Shown: in pieces, positions 24,454 to 31,148 of the stretch
Position numbering within the stretch: the stretch's first letter is position 1
Layout of the letters: the number at the start of each line of letters is the position of its first letter
DNA from: Psychroserpens luteolus
Lineage (GTDB): Bacteria > Bacteroidota > Bacteroidia > Flavobacteriales > Flavobacteriaceae
Reading direction: 5' to 3'
NCBI RefSeq assembly: GCF_021032705.1
Contig: NZ_JAHVXI010000005.1
Coordinates: 124,001-188,000, forward strand
Length of the DNA: 64,000 nucleotides
Notes under the pieces: generated by a model
The model's database searches: none
Told to the model about the DNA's origin: nothing
The model's input: only the letters and a program-made list of their open reading frames with translations
Position numbers and translations under genes: made by a program

Positions 24454-24587
24454 CGCCAACAACGTGTATAGTTAATTGCTAGAGTTTCTATCTGGCTAAT
24501 CGGAAAATTCTCCGAATTTCCCTCAGACTCGTTCCCTTTTGCTATCTTTAGTCGCAGAGCAACAAACCATACACGAACACGTTGGCA
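24454..24587. repeat. attC-like site 9 (ends cassette 9)
   Basis: R'' CGCCAAC (24454-24460), R' GTTGGCA (24581-24587), 134 bp. L'' CGTGTAT pairs with L' ATACACG. Confidence 0.84.
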
Positions 24588-24606
24588 AACATTAAAATCA
24601 AGAAGA

Positions 24607-25050
24607 ATGGAAAATTGGAATTTTAAAATAAAAAAGAGGCCAAAAGAAATTATTGAGAAATTAAAATCTGAACTTAATTCTATCGGTGGCTTCGCATTTG
24701 ACGAAAAAAAACCGACAACTTTTAGTTTTAGAAAACGAATTCTTTACCCTTTTTATATGGTTTTTCAAAATTGGACTATTGTCAACGGAAAACTATTGAA
24801 TGATAATGTAGAGAATGACACGAATGTGGAAATCTCATTTAATCAGCATTTTTTAATTCAATTAATAATATATATTCATGTCATTTTGGGATTAGGACTT
24901 ATTTTTGGACTATTCCTAACAACCAAAAATTATATTTTCGGCGGATTAATAATCGCTTTAGGAATAGTTCTTTGGATTGCTGTTAATAGAAAATTTAAAA
25001 AGGATACTGAAAAGTACAAAACCCTGATAACTGAAATATTAAACCTTTAA
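24607..25050 (+). CDS. Membrane protein of unknown function, cassette 10
   Basis: A 147-residue protein with a soluble N-terminal part (residues 1-80) and two membrane helices (about 85-105 and 110-128) followed by a charged tail. It starts 25 nt after the recombination point and stops 9 nt before R'', the classic compact cassette layout. No family is recognised. Confidence 0.68.
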   Translation: MENWNFKIKKRPKEIIEKLKSELNSIGGFAFDEKKPTTFSFRKRILYPFYMVFQNWTIVNGKLLNDNVENDTNVEISFNQHFLIQLIIYIHVILGLGLIFGLFLTTKNYIFGGLIIALGIVLWIAVNRKFKKDTEKYKTLITEILNL

Positions 25051-25059
25051 AATAACGTT

Positions 25060-25191
25060 TGCCAACAATAGCTATAATTCATTGTGGTAAAGAGCTAAAA
25101 CAAAGTTTAATTTATAAATCAAACGGCTGGATTTCGGCGGAATAATCCTGCGGATGATTCCACTACGAAACCATACACGAACACGTTGGCA
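25060..25191. repeat. attC-like site 10 (ends cassette 10)
   Basis: R'' TGCCAAC (25060-25066), R' GTTGGCA (25185-25191), 132 bp. The left half has the GCTATAA-type L'' of site 6, while the right half has ATACACG, so the inner arms pair poorly; it looks like a hybrid. From 25192 to 25428 I see no gene. Confidence 0.72.
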
Positions 25192-25428
25192 AACATTTAA
25201 GAAAAGCTAAAGCATTTCGTACTGATTTTAGTCTTCTCTTTTAGAAATAAAAACAAAAACTGAACTTATTCTTGCTTGAATTATAGAATAGTATACGTAA
25301 ATAACATAACTTATTTATAAAATCAATTTTGTAATGGAAAAGAAATAATAGTAAAAAGTAAAAAATGTAAATTAAAAATTATATATACTTTGAAACACGT
25401 CAGATGTAATTTTCTAGGGCACTATAGC

Positions 25429-25860
25429 TTATAGTCTAATAGTTTTAGATTTGCACCAACAACAACATTTATATTTAGCCTCAATTCTAACAATCCACTT
25501 TCTTTTTTTAAATGGCCATATTCCACATTCTTTATTTTCTGACCTGCTCATCCAAACACGTTCTTCTGTTAGTTGATATCCAGTTCTTCCACTCCAAATC
25601 CTGCCTGGCGCAGTGCAAGTTAATTTACATTTATCATCACTACGACATACTTCTTCTAGTTCATCAGCAATGGCTTTTTCCGCACACGCGATTGCTCTGC
25701 TCTTTTTACAGGATGTACATGATTTAATAATACTTTTTTCAGCGGCACCTTCAGGCACAACACACTTTTCAGGTGTATATTCAATTTGCGCATTTACATT
25801 TGAATAAAAGGCGCAAATAATACCTACCAATATAAAATTCTTATATAATAAACTTTTCAT
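25429..25860 (-). CDS. Secreted cysteine-rich protein, opposite strand, cassette 11
   Basis: A 143-residue protein with a clear signal peptide (residues 1-24, ending VNA). The mature part has 12 cysteines, including a CCCWC cluster near the end and CTSC, suggesting disulfides or metal binding outside the cytoplasm. It is transcribed against the array direction and must have its own promoter. No family is recognised; secretion and cysteine content are directly visible. Confidence 0.65.
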   Translation of the reverse strand: MKSLLYKNFILVGIICAFYSNVNAQIEYTPEKCVVPEGAAEKSIIKSCTSCKKSRAIACAEKAIADELEEVCRSDDKCKLTCTAPGRIWSGRTGYQLTEERVWMSRSENKECGIWPFKKRKWIVRIEAKYKCCCWCKSKTIRL

Positions 25861-26042
25861 AGAACTAATTTAAACCCATGCTTATTAAAATCAAAGGTCA
25901 TAAACCGACATATGCGGACATGAAAGGACAATACAATTATTATTTCGTATATTTAAATCTCTCCTTTAGATTTAAAATAGCTGAAGTTAGGTGGTCAGTT
26001 TTCTGTTTTGTAGATGACTACTTATTCCTAAATTATTGTATT

Positions 26043-26210
26043 ATGAAATATTTAAAGGTCAAAACAAGGCAACAAATTGCTATTGAATATGGAATTTCAC
26101 CTCGAACCTTGAGACGTTGGTTAAAACAAGATGAAATTTATTTACCAAAGAGATTACTAACTCCAAGAGAACAAAAGCGCATTTATAAAAAATTTGGTTG
26201 GCCAAGTTAA
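26043..26210 (+). CDS. Small HTH protein, cassette 11
   Basis: A 55-residue protein with a helix-turn-helix-like segment RQQIAIEYGISPRTLRRWLK and a basic tail ending FGWPS. The frame is open back to 25878, but residues upstream of ATG 26043 look like read-through, so I use the internal ATG. From memory, short HTH proteins of this kind (with LPKRLLTPREQ) are common in Flavobacteriia, often near mobile DNA. The target is unknown. Confidence 0.58.
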   Translation: MKYLKVKTRQQIAIEYGISPRTLRRWLKQDEIYLPKRLLTPREQKRIYKKFGWPS

Positions 26211-26253
26211 GGTCGTTAGTAAGTAAATTAATTATCTATAGGTCATCAACATT

Positions 26254-26471
26254 TGCCAACAACGTGTATGTTTAATTGCTTGTTCTGTGTGTACTAGGAA
26301 AATCCTACGGATTTTCCTCTGGCTCGTTTTCTTTTACTAACTTAGTTCTAGCCAACGCAACAACTATTAAAGCTAGTAGATTTTTGTTCGGCGTTTTGAA
26401 AAAATGACGCAAACAAAAACGACCTAGGGAAAATAATCACCGTAGGTAAACCATACACGAACACGTTGGCA
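26254..26471. repeat. attC-like site 11 with an internal insertion (ends cassette 11)
   Basis: R'' TGCCAAC (26254-26260), R' GTTGGCA (26465-26471). At 218 bp it is about 86 bp longer than its relatives. The extra DNA (about 26362-26447) follows the conserved GCCAACGCAAC and contains its own inverted arms TTTTTGT/ACAAAAA and GCGT/ACGC. L arms CGTGTAT and ATACACG are intact. Confidence 0.78.
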
Positions 26472-26495
26472 ATAATTTGACCATATACAAACAAA

Positions 26496-27032
26496 ATGTC
26501 TATTAATATTAAAAACCTGAGAGAACAAAAACATCTTACTCAGGAAGAACTTGCTAAAGAGTCTGGAATTTCCATAAGAACAATCCAGCGGATAGAAGCA
26601 GGACAAGAACCTAAAGGGCATACCGCAAAAGCACTTGCAAAAGCACTTCGTTTAGATATAGATACACTAAATAAAACACCTTCAACAGAAAGAAATTATT
26701 CATTAATCAAAATCATAAACCTATCCTCAGTATTTGTATTTTCTATTCCATTGTTAAATATTATTGTGCCTCTCATAATTATGAAATTTTACAAACAATT
26801 TAATAGTATTACGAAACAAATTTTATCACTTCAAATTTTATGGACTATTGTTTCAACTCTGATTTTCTTTATAGCAGGGTTTCTTAAAACTACGTTATCG
26901 CTTTCTCGTCACCTTATGCTTTGGGTATTTGTCGTTCTGATATTAGTTAATATCATTTTAATACTTGTAAACACTGCAAGTATAGATAAAAATAAAAAGC
27001 TCTTTTTTAAGCTTAATTTCAGTTTCATTTAA
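26496..27032 (+). CDS. XRE-type HTH regulator with C-terminal membrane domain, cassette 12
   Basis: A 178-residue protein. Residues 5-60 are a Cro/C1 helix-turn-helix (LTQEELAKESGISIRTIQRI followed by EAGQEP). Residues about 75-165 hold three to four hydrophobic helices, giving a membrane-tethered repressor, a layout frequent in Bacteroidota. It starts 30 nt into the cassette. The serine hydrolase gene follows after 107 nt that contain three phased TGTCA/TGACA boxes, a plausible operator for this regulator. Confidence 0.77.
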   Translation: MSINIKNLREQKHLTQEELAKESGISIRTIQRIEAGQEPKGHTAKALAKALRLDIDTLNKTPSTERNYSLIKIINLSSVFVFSIPLLNIIVPLIIMKFYKQFNSITKQILSLQILWTIVSTLIFFIAGFLKTTLSLSRHLMLWVFVVLILVNIILILVNTASIDKNKKLFFKLNFSFI

Positions 27033-27057
27033 CGCAAAGCAACCACTGTCGGCACAT

Positions 27058-27084
27058 TGTCATCTCTTTGACACATTATTGTCA
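27058..27084. promoter_or_regulatory. Three alternating TGTCA/TGACA boxes, putative operator
   Basis: TGTCA (27058-27062), TGACA (27069-27073) and TGTCA (27080-27084) lie exactly 11 bp apart with 6-nt spacers, so adjacent boxes form inverted repeats on one DNA face. They lie between the HTH-membrane regulator and the serine hydrolase start at 27140. Confidence 0.5.
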
Positions 27085-27139
27085 GGTTCATTTTTGTGAT
27101 TACACTATCACTTTTAATGATTTTTGATAAAAAAATAAA

Positions 27140-28597
27140 ATGATGACCAAAACAAATTTCTGTATTATTCTCTCGCTAATTATTGTGAATTCTTTTTCAC
27201 AAGCCCAAAAAAAACCTCAGCAAGCAAGTCTTTATTCTAAAATAGACACATATTTAACCGCTGGTTCTAAAAATGGTTTTTCTGGTGCAATCTCTGTCGT
27301 TAAAGATGGAGAAATCATTATTAATAAAGGTTATGGAATAGCAAACAAAGACACCCAAATTCTTAATAACCCAAACACCATTTTTGATATCGGTTCTAAC
27401 TCAAAACAATTTACAGCAACAGCAATTTTAAAACTAGCTGAATTAGGAAAGTTAAATTTAACAGATTCTTTAAGTAAATTTTTTATAAATCTACCTAAGG
27501 AGAAACAATACATAACAATACATCAATTATTATCGCATTCAGCAGGTTTTATAGATGCAATCGGAAATGACTTTGATAAAATTTCTCAAAAGCAATTTTT
27601 TGAAAAACTTTTCGCAAGTAAATTATTATCAGAACCTGGAGAAAAATACTCGTATTCTAATACTGGTTATAGCATATTGGGAAGAATCATAGAATTATCT
27701 TCTGGTCAATCTTACGAAACTTTCTTAAATGAATATCTTTTTGCACCTGCAGGCATGAAACAAACAGGATACCTTTTGCCAAAGTGGAACACAAAACAGA
27801 TGTCTCGTGGATACAATAGAAATGTACTAGAAACTGATCCAACAATTACACGTTATCAAAGAGATGGAGATGTAACTTGGCATTTAAAAGCAAATGGAGG
27901 AATTAACTCGACTCAAAATGATATGCTACTTTGGTACAAAGCTTTAAAAACCAATACAATTTTATCAAAAGAATCATTTAAAAAATTAACGACACCGTAC
28001 ATTTCAATGAACTCTGAAAAAACGCATAAATATGGTTATGGTTGGGTAATTAATGAATCAATATCCAATACATTGAGATTTTCTCATAATGGCTCTAATG
28101 GAACGTTTTCACATACTATATTATGGTACCCGAAAAAAAACACATATATAGTATACTCTACAAATGCAAATAGCACAAAAGTAGAGAACATTGCTTATGT
28201 TGTTGCAAAAATAATTTTAGATAAAAGTTATGTTCCTAAACCTATAAAAGATAACATTTACTCATTTACAATGAGTTATATCAATCAACATTCAACAGAT
28301 AAATCGAATGCCCTTGCTGCTTTACTTAAAGAAAATTACGCAGATGATTTTAACTCAGGACTTTTTAACACAATTGGAAATCTCTTATTAAAGTCTAATG
28401 AAAATTTGAACTGGGCATTAGAACTTTTTAAAATGAATGTTCAATTATACCCAGAAGACGGTAATCTTTGGGATTCTTTAGGCGATGGATATAAGGCAAA
28501 TAACCTAAAAGAAGATGCTATAAAAAGCTATCAAAAAGCAATTGAGTTTGGAAATATAGACTCACAGAAAAAGTTAATAGAATTAATTAAAAACTAG
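27140..28597 (+). CDS. Serine hydrolase, beta-lactamase class C family (S12-like), cassette 12
   Basis: A 485-residue secreted enzyme with a signal peptide (residues 1-22). The catalytic SxxK is SNSK within DIGSNSKQFTA, the YxN is YSN in YSYSNTGYSILGR, and the third box is HNG in RFSHNGSNGTF. These are the marks of D-alanyl-D-alanine carboxypeptidase/esterase-type relatives of class C beta-lactamases. The last 80 residues resemble a TPR pair (LWDSLGDGYKANNLKEDAIK), often seen in Bacteroidota homologues. Real beta-lactam hydrolysis cannot be claimed. The stop is 12 nt before R''. Confidence 0.84.
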   Translation: MMTKTNFCIILSLIIVNSFSQAQKKPQQASLYSKIDTYLTAGSKNGFSGAISVVKDGEIIINKGYGIANKDTQILNNPNTIFDIGSNSKQFTATAILKLAELGKLNLTDSLSKFFINLPKEKQYITIHQLLSHSAGFIDAIGNDFDKISQKQFFEKLFASKLLSEPGEKYSYSNTGYSILGRIIELSSGQSYETFLNEYLFAPAGMKQTGYLLPKWNTKQMSRGYNRNVLETDPTITRYQRDGDVTWHLKANGGINSTQNDMLLWYKALKTNTILSKESFKKLTTPYISMNSEKTHKYGYGWVINESISNTLRFSHNGSNGTFSHTILWYPKKNTYIVYSTNANSTKVENIAYVVAKIILDKSYVPKPIKDNIYSFTMSYINQHSTDKSNALAALLKENYADDFNSGLFNTIGNLLLKSNENLNWALELFKMNVQLYPEDGNLWDSLGDGYKANNLKEDAIKSYQKAIEFGNIDSQKKLIELIKN

Positions 28598-28609
28598 AAC
28601 AACAACTAT

Positions 28610-28733
28610 TGCCAACAACGTGTATAATTCAGTGCGGATTGCTGGCTAAGAGCAAGATCTTTTCTTACAATTCACTATATTACATTGCGGAATGTAATTC
28701 GCTTACTTAACCGCAACAAACCACACGTTGTAC
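28610..28733. repeat. attC-like site 12 with defective L' arm (ends cassette 12)
   Basis: R'' TGCCAAC (28610-28616), R' GTTGTAC (28727-28733), 124 bp. The right side reads CCACACG where other sites read CCATACACGAACACG, an 8-nt loss that removes the L' arm opposite CGTGTAT. Confidence 0.75.
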
Positions 28734-28752
28734 AACATTACCCAAGCACTAA

Positions 28753-29334
28753 ATGAAATACAAAATCATCATTTTAATCCTGATAGTTTTTTCTTTTTTA
28801 AGTTGTAATGAAAAAGACAAGCAAACGGAAATTATCGACACGACAATAATAGAATCTAATATTGAAAAAGTTGATGCTTTAGGACAAGATGAATCAGAAA
28901 TTAAAGTAATTAGGCCAAAAGGGAATCAATTATTCAATAAAAGTGTAAAACTTAGGCATTTAAAAATAGTAGATGGCTATAACTTAAAATCAATAAACAT
29001 AAAATCATGTGACGAATCTTTACTAGATGAGCCAAATATTGAAAATGATCAGAAAATCAACGAAGTTACAATTAATGAAGAATCGTTCAAGATTGATTTC
29101 TCTATAATTGAAAATTGTTGTTCAGAATTCTTGTGCGAAGCAGAGATTATAGATGAATCCACATTAAATATAATATATCATTCATTTGGAAATCAATGTT
29201 CTTGCAATTGTCAATTCGACATTGAATACAGTTTTTCGTTTGATAAACATTATGAAGAAGTCAGAGAAAAAAGAACAGAAATAAAACATGTAATGTTTAA
29301 CAATTTACAAGAATCTAAAGTCGAATTCAAATAA
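28753..29334 (+). CDS. Lipoprotein of unknown function, cassette 13
   Basis: A 193-residue protein with a lipoprotein signal peptide (lipobox FLSC, Cys18) and a beta-rich, acidic mature part containing CC and CSCNC motifs near residues 122-158. It starts 25 nt into the cassette and stops 4 nt before R''. No family is recognised. Confidence 0.68.
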   Translation: MKYKIIILILIVFSFLSCNEKDKQTEIIDTTIIESNIEKVDALGQDESEIKVIRPKGNQLFNKSVKLRHLKIVDGYNLKSINIKSCDESLLDEPNIENDQKINEVTINEESFKIDFSIIENCCSEFLCEAEIIDESTLNIIYHSFGNQCSCNCQFDIEYSFSFDKHYEEVREKRTEIKHVMFNNLQESKVEFK

Positions 29335-29338
29335 CGTT

Positions 29339-29479
29339 GTACAACAACGTGTATAGCCAATTGCTCATTCTGTGTATACTCGGGCACGAGCGTAGCGAAC
29401 TGGCGCAAGCAAAATCCTACGGATTTTCCTCTGGTTCGTTTTCTTTTGCTAACTTAGTCCTTGCCAACGCAACTAACCA
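29339..29479. repeat. Truncated attC-like site 13, right end of array
   Basis: R'' GTACAAC (29339-29345) and L'' CGTGTAT are intact and the central GATTTTCC region is present, but after CAACTAACC (about 29478) the expected ATACACGAACACGTT is missing and unrelated AT-rich DNA follows. About 27 bp of extra GC-rich sequence sits near 29385-29411. Confidence 0.78.
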
Positions 29480-29504
29480 AGATTTCTAAAATTTTATGCA
29501 TAAA

Positions 29505-29532
29505 AAAACCAATTGCTTTCACAATTGGTTTT
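29505..29532. terminator. Bidirectional terminator hairpin beside tRNA remnant
   Basis: A perfect 11-bp stem, AAAACCAATTG and CAATTGGTTTT, with A and T runs on both sides. It stands to the tRNA-end remnant at 29537 as the terminator at 29677 stands to the intact tRNA. Confidence 0.75.
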
Positions 29533-29536
29533 CCTA

Positions 29537-29551
29537 GTAGCGGGAACTGGA
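29537..29551 (-). repeat. 15-bp copy of the initiator tRNA 3' end (att remnant)
   Basis: GTAGCGGGAACTGGA repeats 29707-29721, the 3' acceptor and T-arm end of the tRNA gene. Similarity stops after 15 bp. tRNA 3' ends are common integrase targets, so this is probably a remnant of an att duplication or an older tRNA copy. Confidence 0.55.
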
Positions 29552-29676
29552 TTAACTCGCTTTGCTCGTTGGACCATAAAGGGAAGCTTGTACAAAGAAG
29601 CTTCAATTATTATATAATTCAGTCTTATTATTTCGTCCACAATTTTGAATTAAATTTCAAATGTTTCCAAAATAAA

Positions 29677-29702
29677 AAGCCCTTTGATTTCTCAAAGAGC
29701 TT
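29677..29702 (-). terminator. Terminator of the initiator tRNA gene
   Basis: On the minus strand AAGCTCTTTGA and TCAAAGGGCTT form a stem with one mismatch and a GAAA loop, followed by TTTATTTT, just downstream of the tRNA 3' end. Confidence 0.75.
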
Positions 29703-29707
29703 CTTTG

Positions 29708-29780
<73 letters not shown>

Positions 29781-29894
29781 ATATTGGACAGCAAATATAC
29801 AACCCTTTTTCATTTCTACAATAATAATATCAAAAAAATAACTCCCAACACTTAAATGCTGAGAGCTACCATCTAATATAAAACTCTATGTTAA

Positions 29895-30815
29895 TTAATT
29901 ATCGTCTTCGTCTTCCTCATCATCTAAGGTTACTATAACACCTTCAGAGGTCATATTTACAAAATCATACTGCTGAAGATTAGGCAATTGTTCTTTTAAT
30001 TGAACTAACTCACCCTTGAAATCATTATTTCCTATCAGCAATACTTTTAAGTTCGTTAAACTTGCTAAATCTGTAGGCAAGTTTCCATAAAATGCATTAT
30101 CAGATAATACCAATTCTTCTAAATTCTTTAAATCACAAATTGAATTAGGCAATGTCCCGAAGAAATTATTATCAAAAACGCTTAATATTTTTAAACCTTT
30201 TGCATTGGCAATACTAGCTGGCAGCTTTCCAGACAGCTTATTACTGCTCAATAGCATCGTTTTCAAATTAGTAAGGCCTCCAACAGTTGAAGGCAACTCT
30301 CCTGTTAACTGATTACTATATAATTCTAAAGTGTTCAAGTTAGCTAGTTGGCCTATTGTTGTTGGGATTTCTCCATCAATAGCATTCATGAACAACTTTA
30401 AGTTTCTTAATGACTTTAACTCACCAATTTCATTTGGTAATGGCGCATTAAGCATATTAAAAGCAATATTTAATGTCTCCAAAGATTTTAAGTTTTTAAT
30501 CGATGAAGGAATTGCTCCTGTTAATTTATTTCTAAAGAAATTAATATGTTTTAAGTGAACTAAATCACCAATAGCTTCTGGAATTTCTCCTCTAAGACCA
30601 TTAAACTCTAAGTTAAGCGCAATGACCTTATCATCTTTTACGACGACACCATGCCAATCTTTAACGGGAGCTTTTAAGTTCCAAGTGGTTCTCCAAAGTG
30701 GACCATTGGTAGACGTGTACAAAGCTTCGAGAGCTTCTTTTTCTTTTGTTGAAACGTTACCAAAGGACAACAAGGTAACAAGACACATGAGTAATGTAAT
30801 TTTAGCGGTTTTCAT
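29895..30815 (-). CDS. Secreted leucine-rich repeat protein
   Basis: A 306-residue protein with a signal peptide (residues 1-20) and about eight LRRs of the plant-like form LxxLxLxxNxLxGxIPxxI, for example LRNLKLFMNAIDGEIPTTIG. The N-terminal cap WHGVVV precedes the repeats and the C terminus is acidic (DDEEDEDD). I start at ATG 30815; the frame is open to 30842. Such proteins are probably displayed outside the cell for binding. No type IX sorting signal is obvious at the C terminus. Confidence 0.83.
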   Translation of the reverse strand: MKTAKITLLMCLVTLLSFGNVSTKEKEALEALYTSTNGPLWRTTWNLKAPVKDWHGVVVKDDKVIALNLEFNGLRGEIPEAIGDLVHLKHINFFRNKLTGAIPSSIKNLKSLETLNIAFNMLNAPLPNEIGELKSLRNLKLFMNAIDGEIPTTIGQLANLNTLELYSNQLTGELPSTVGGLTNLKTMLLSSNKLSGKLPASIANAKGLKILSVFDNNFFGTLPNSICDLKNLEELVLSDNAFYGNLPTDLASLTNLKVLLIGNNDFKGELVQLKEQLPNLQQYDFVNMTSEGVIVTLDDEEDEDDN

Positions 30816-30957
30816 AATAGTAGATTTGTTAAGGGACAACAATTTCTACTACGAAAATAGCCGAATACCTGATGAAATACAATTATTTTCGACGAAATAC
30901 ACGTTTCTTTAACGGTAATATTGCTAAACTACTGATAAACAACTATTTAAATAATAG

Positions 30958-31140
30958 CTATTGTTCTATGTTTTGGGCCTCAAAACTTGTTATTTCCTGA
31001 TTTTCAGTAGTTATTTGTAATTGAATTGGATTGCAGCACACTTCACAATCTTCAATATATTTTTGTCGAGATTGTGATATATCGATAAGCATTGAGATGG
31101 TTTCCCAACAATACGGACATTGAAAAAAATGTTCTTGCAT
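30958..31140 (-). CDS. CPXCG motif-containing cysteine-rich protein
   Basis: A 60-residue protein with two zinc-type knuckles, CPYC (residues 8-11) and CEVCCNP. Length and motifs are those of the CPXCG protein family (function unknown). It ends 8 nt after the upstream ABC-F gene stop in the same direction, so it may be its co-transcribed neighbour. Confidence 0.82.
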   Translation of the reverse strand: MQEHFFQCPYCWETISMLIDISQSRQKYIEDCEVCCNPIQLQITTENQEITSFEAQNIEQ

Positions 31141-31148
31141 GCTTAAAT

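Larger units (their letters stand above)
7180..29479 (+). mobile_element. Integron-like array of 13 gene cassettes
   Basis: Predicted recombination points (after G of GTT) give these cassettes: 1, 7180-11977; 2, 11978-12818; 3, 12819-13147; 4, 13148-14063; 5, 14064-19275; 6, 19276-20436; 7, 20437-21074; 8, 21075-21403; 9, 21404-24581; 10, 24582-25185; 11, 25186-26465; 12, 26466-28727; 13, 28728 to about 29479 (truncated). Each ends in an attC-like imperfect palindrome. Each cassette's first 8-9 bases are complementary to its own last R'' arm, the hallmark of an excisable cassette. Nearly all genes read in the array direction. Cassettes 3 and 8 are identical. Confidence 0.87.

Noticed and set aside
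27140-28597. Antibiotic-resistance beta-lactamase
   Set aside because: SxxK and YxN are present but the third box is HNG and a TPR-like tail follows; most such proteins are esterases or peptidases, so resistance cannot be claimed.
7179-29479. Regularly spaced repeats that could be read as a CRISPR array
   Set aside because: Repeats are about 132 bp, far apart, variable in sequence and separated by genes; no cas genes are present.
7179-29479. Interpretation as insertion sequences or miniature transposons
   Set aside because: No transposase and no target-site duplications; core arms vary from site to site but match across each cassette, which terminal inverted repeats of one transposon family would not do.
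29537-29551. A second tRNA gene
   Set aside because: Only 15 bp of the 3' end match; there is no anticodon arm or D arm.
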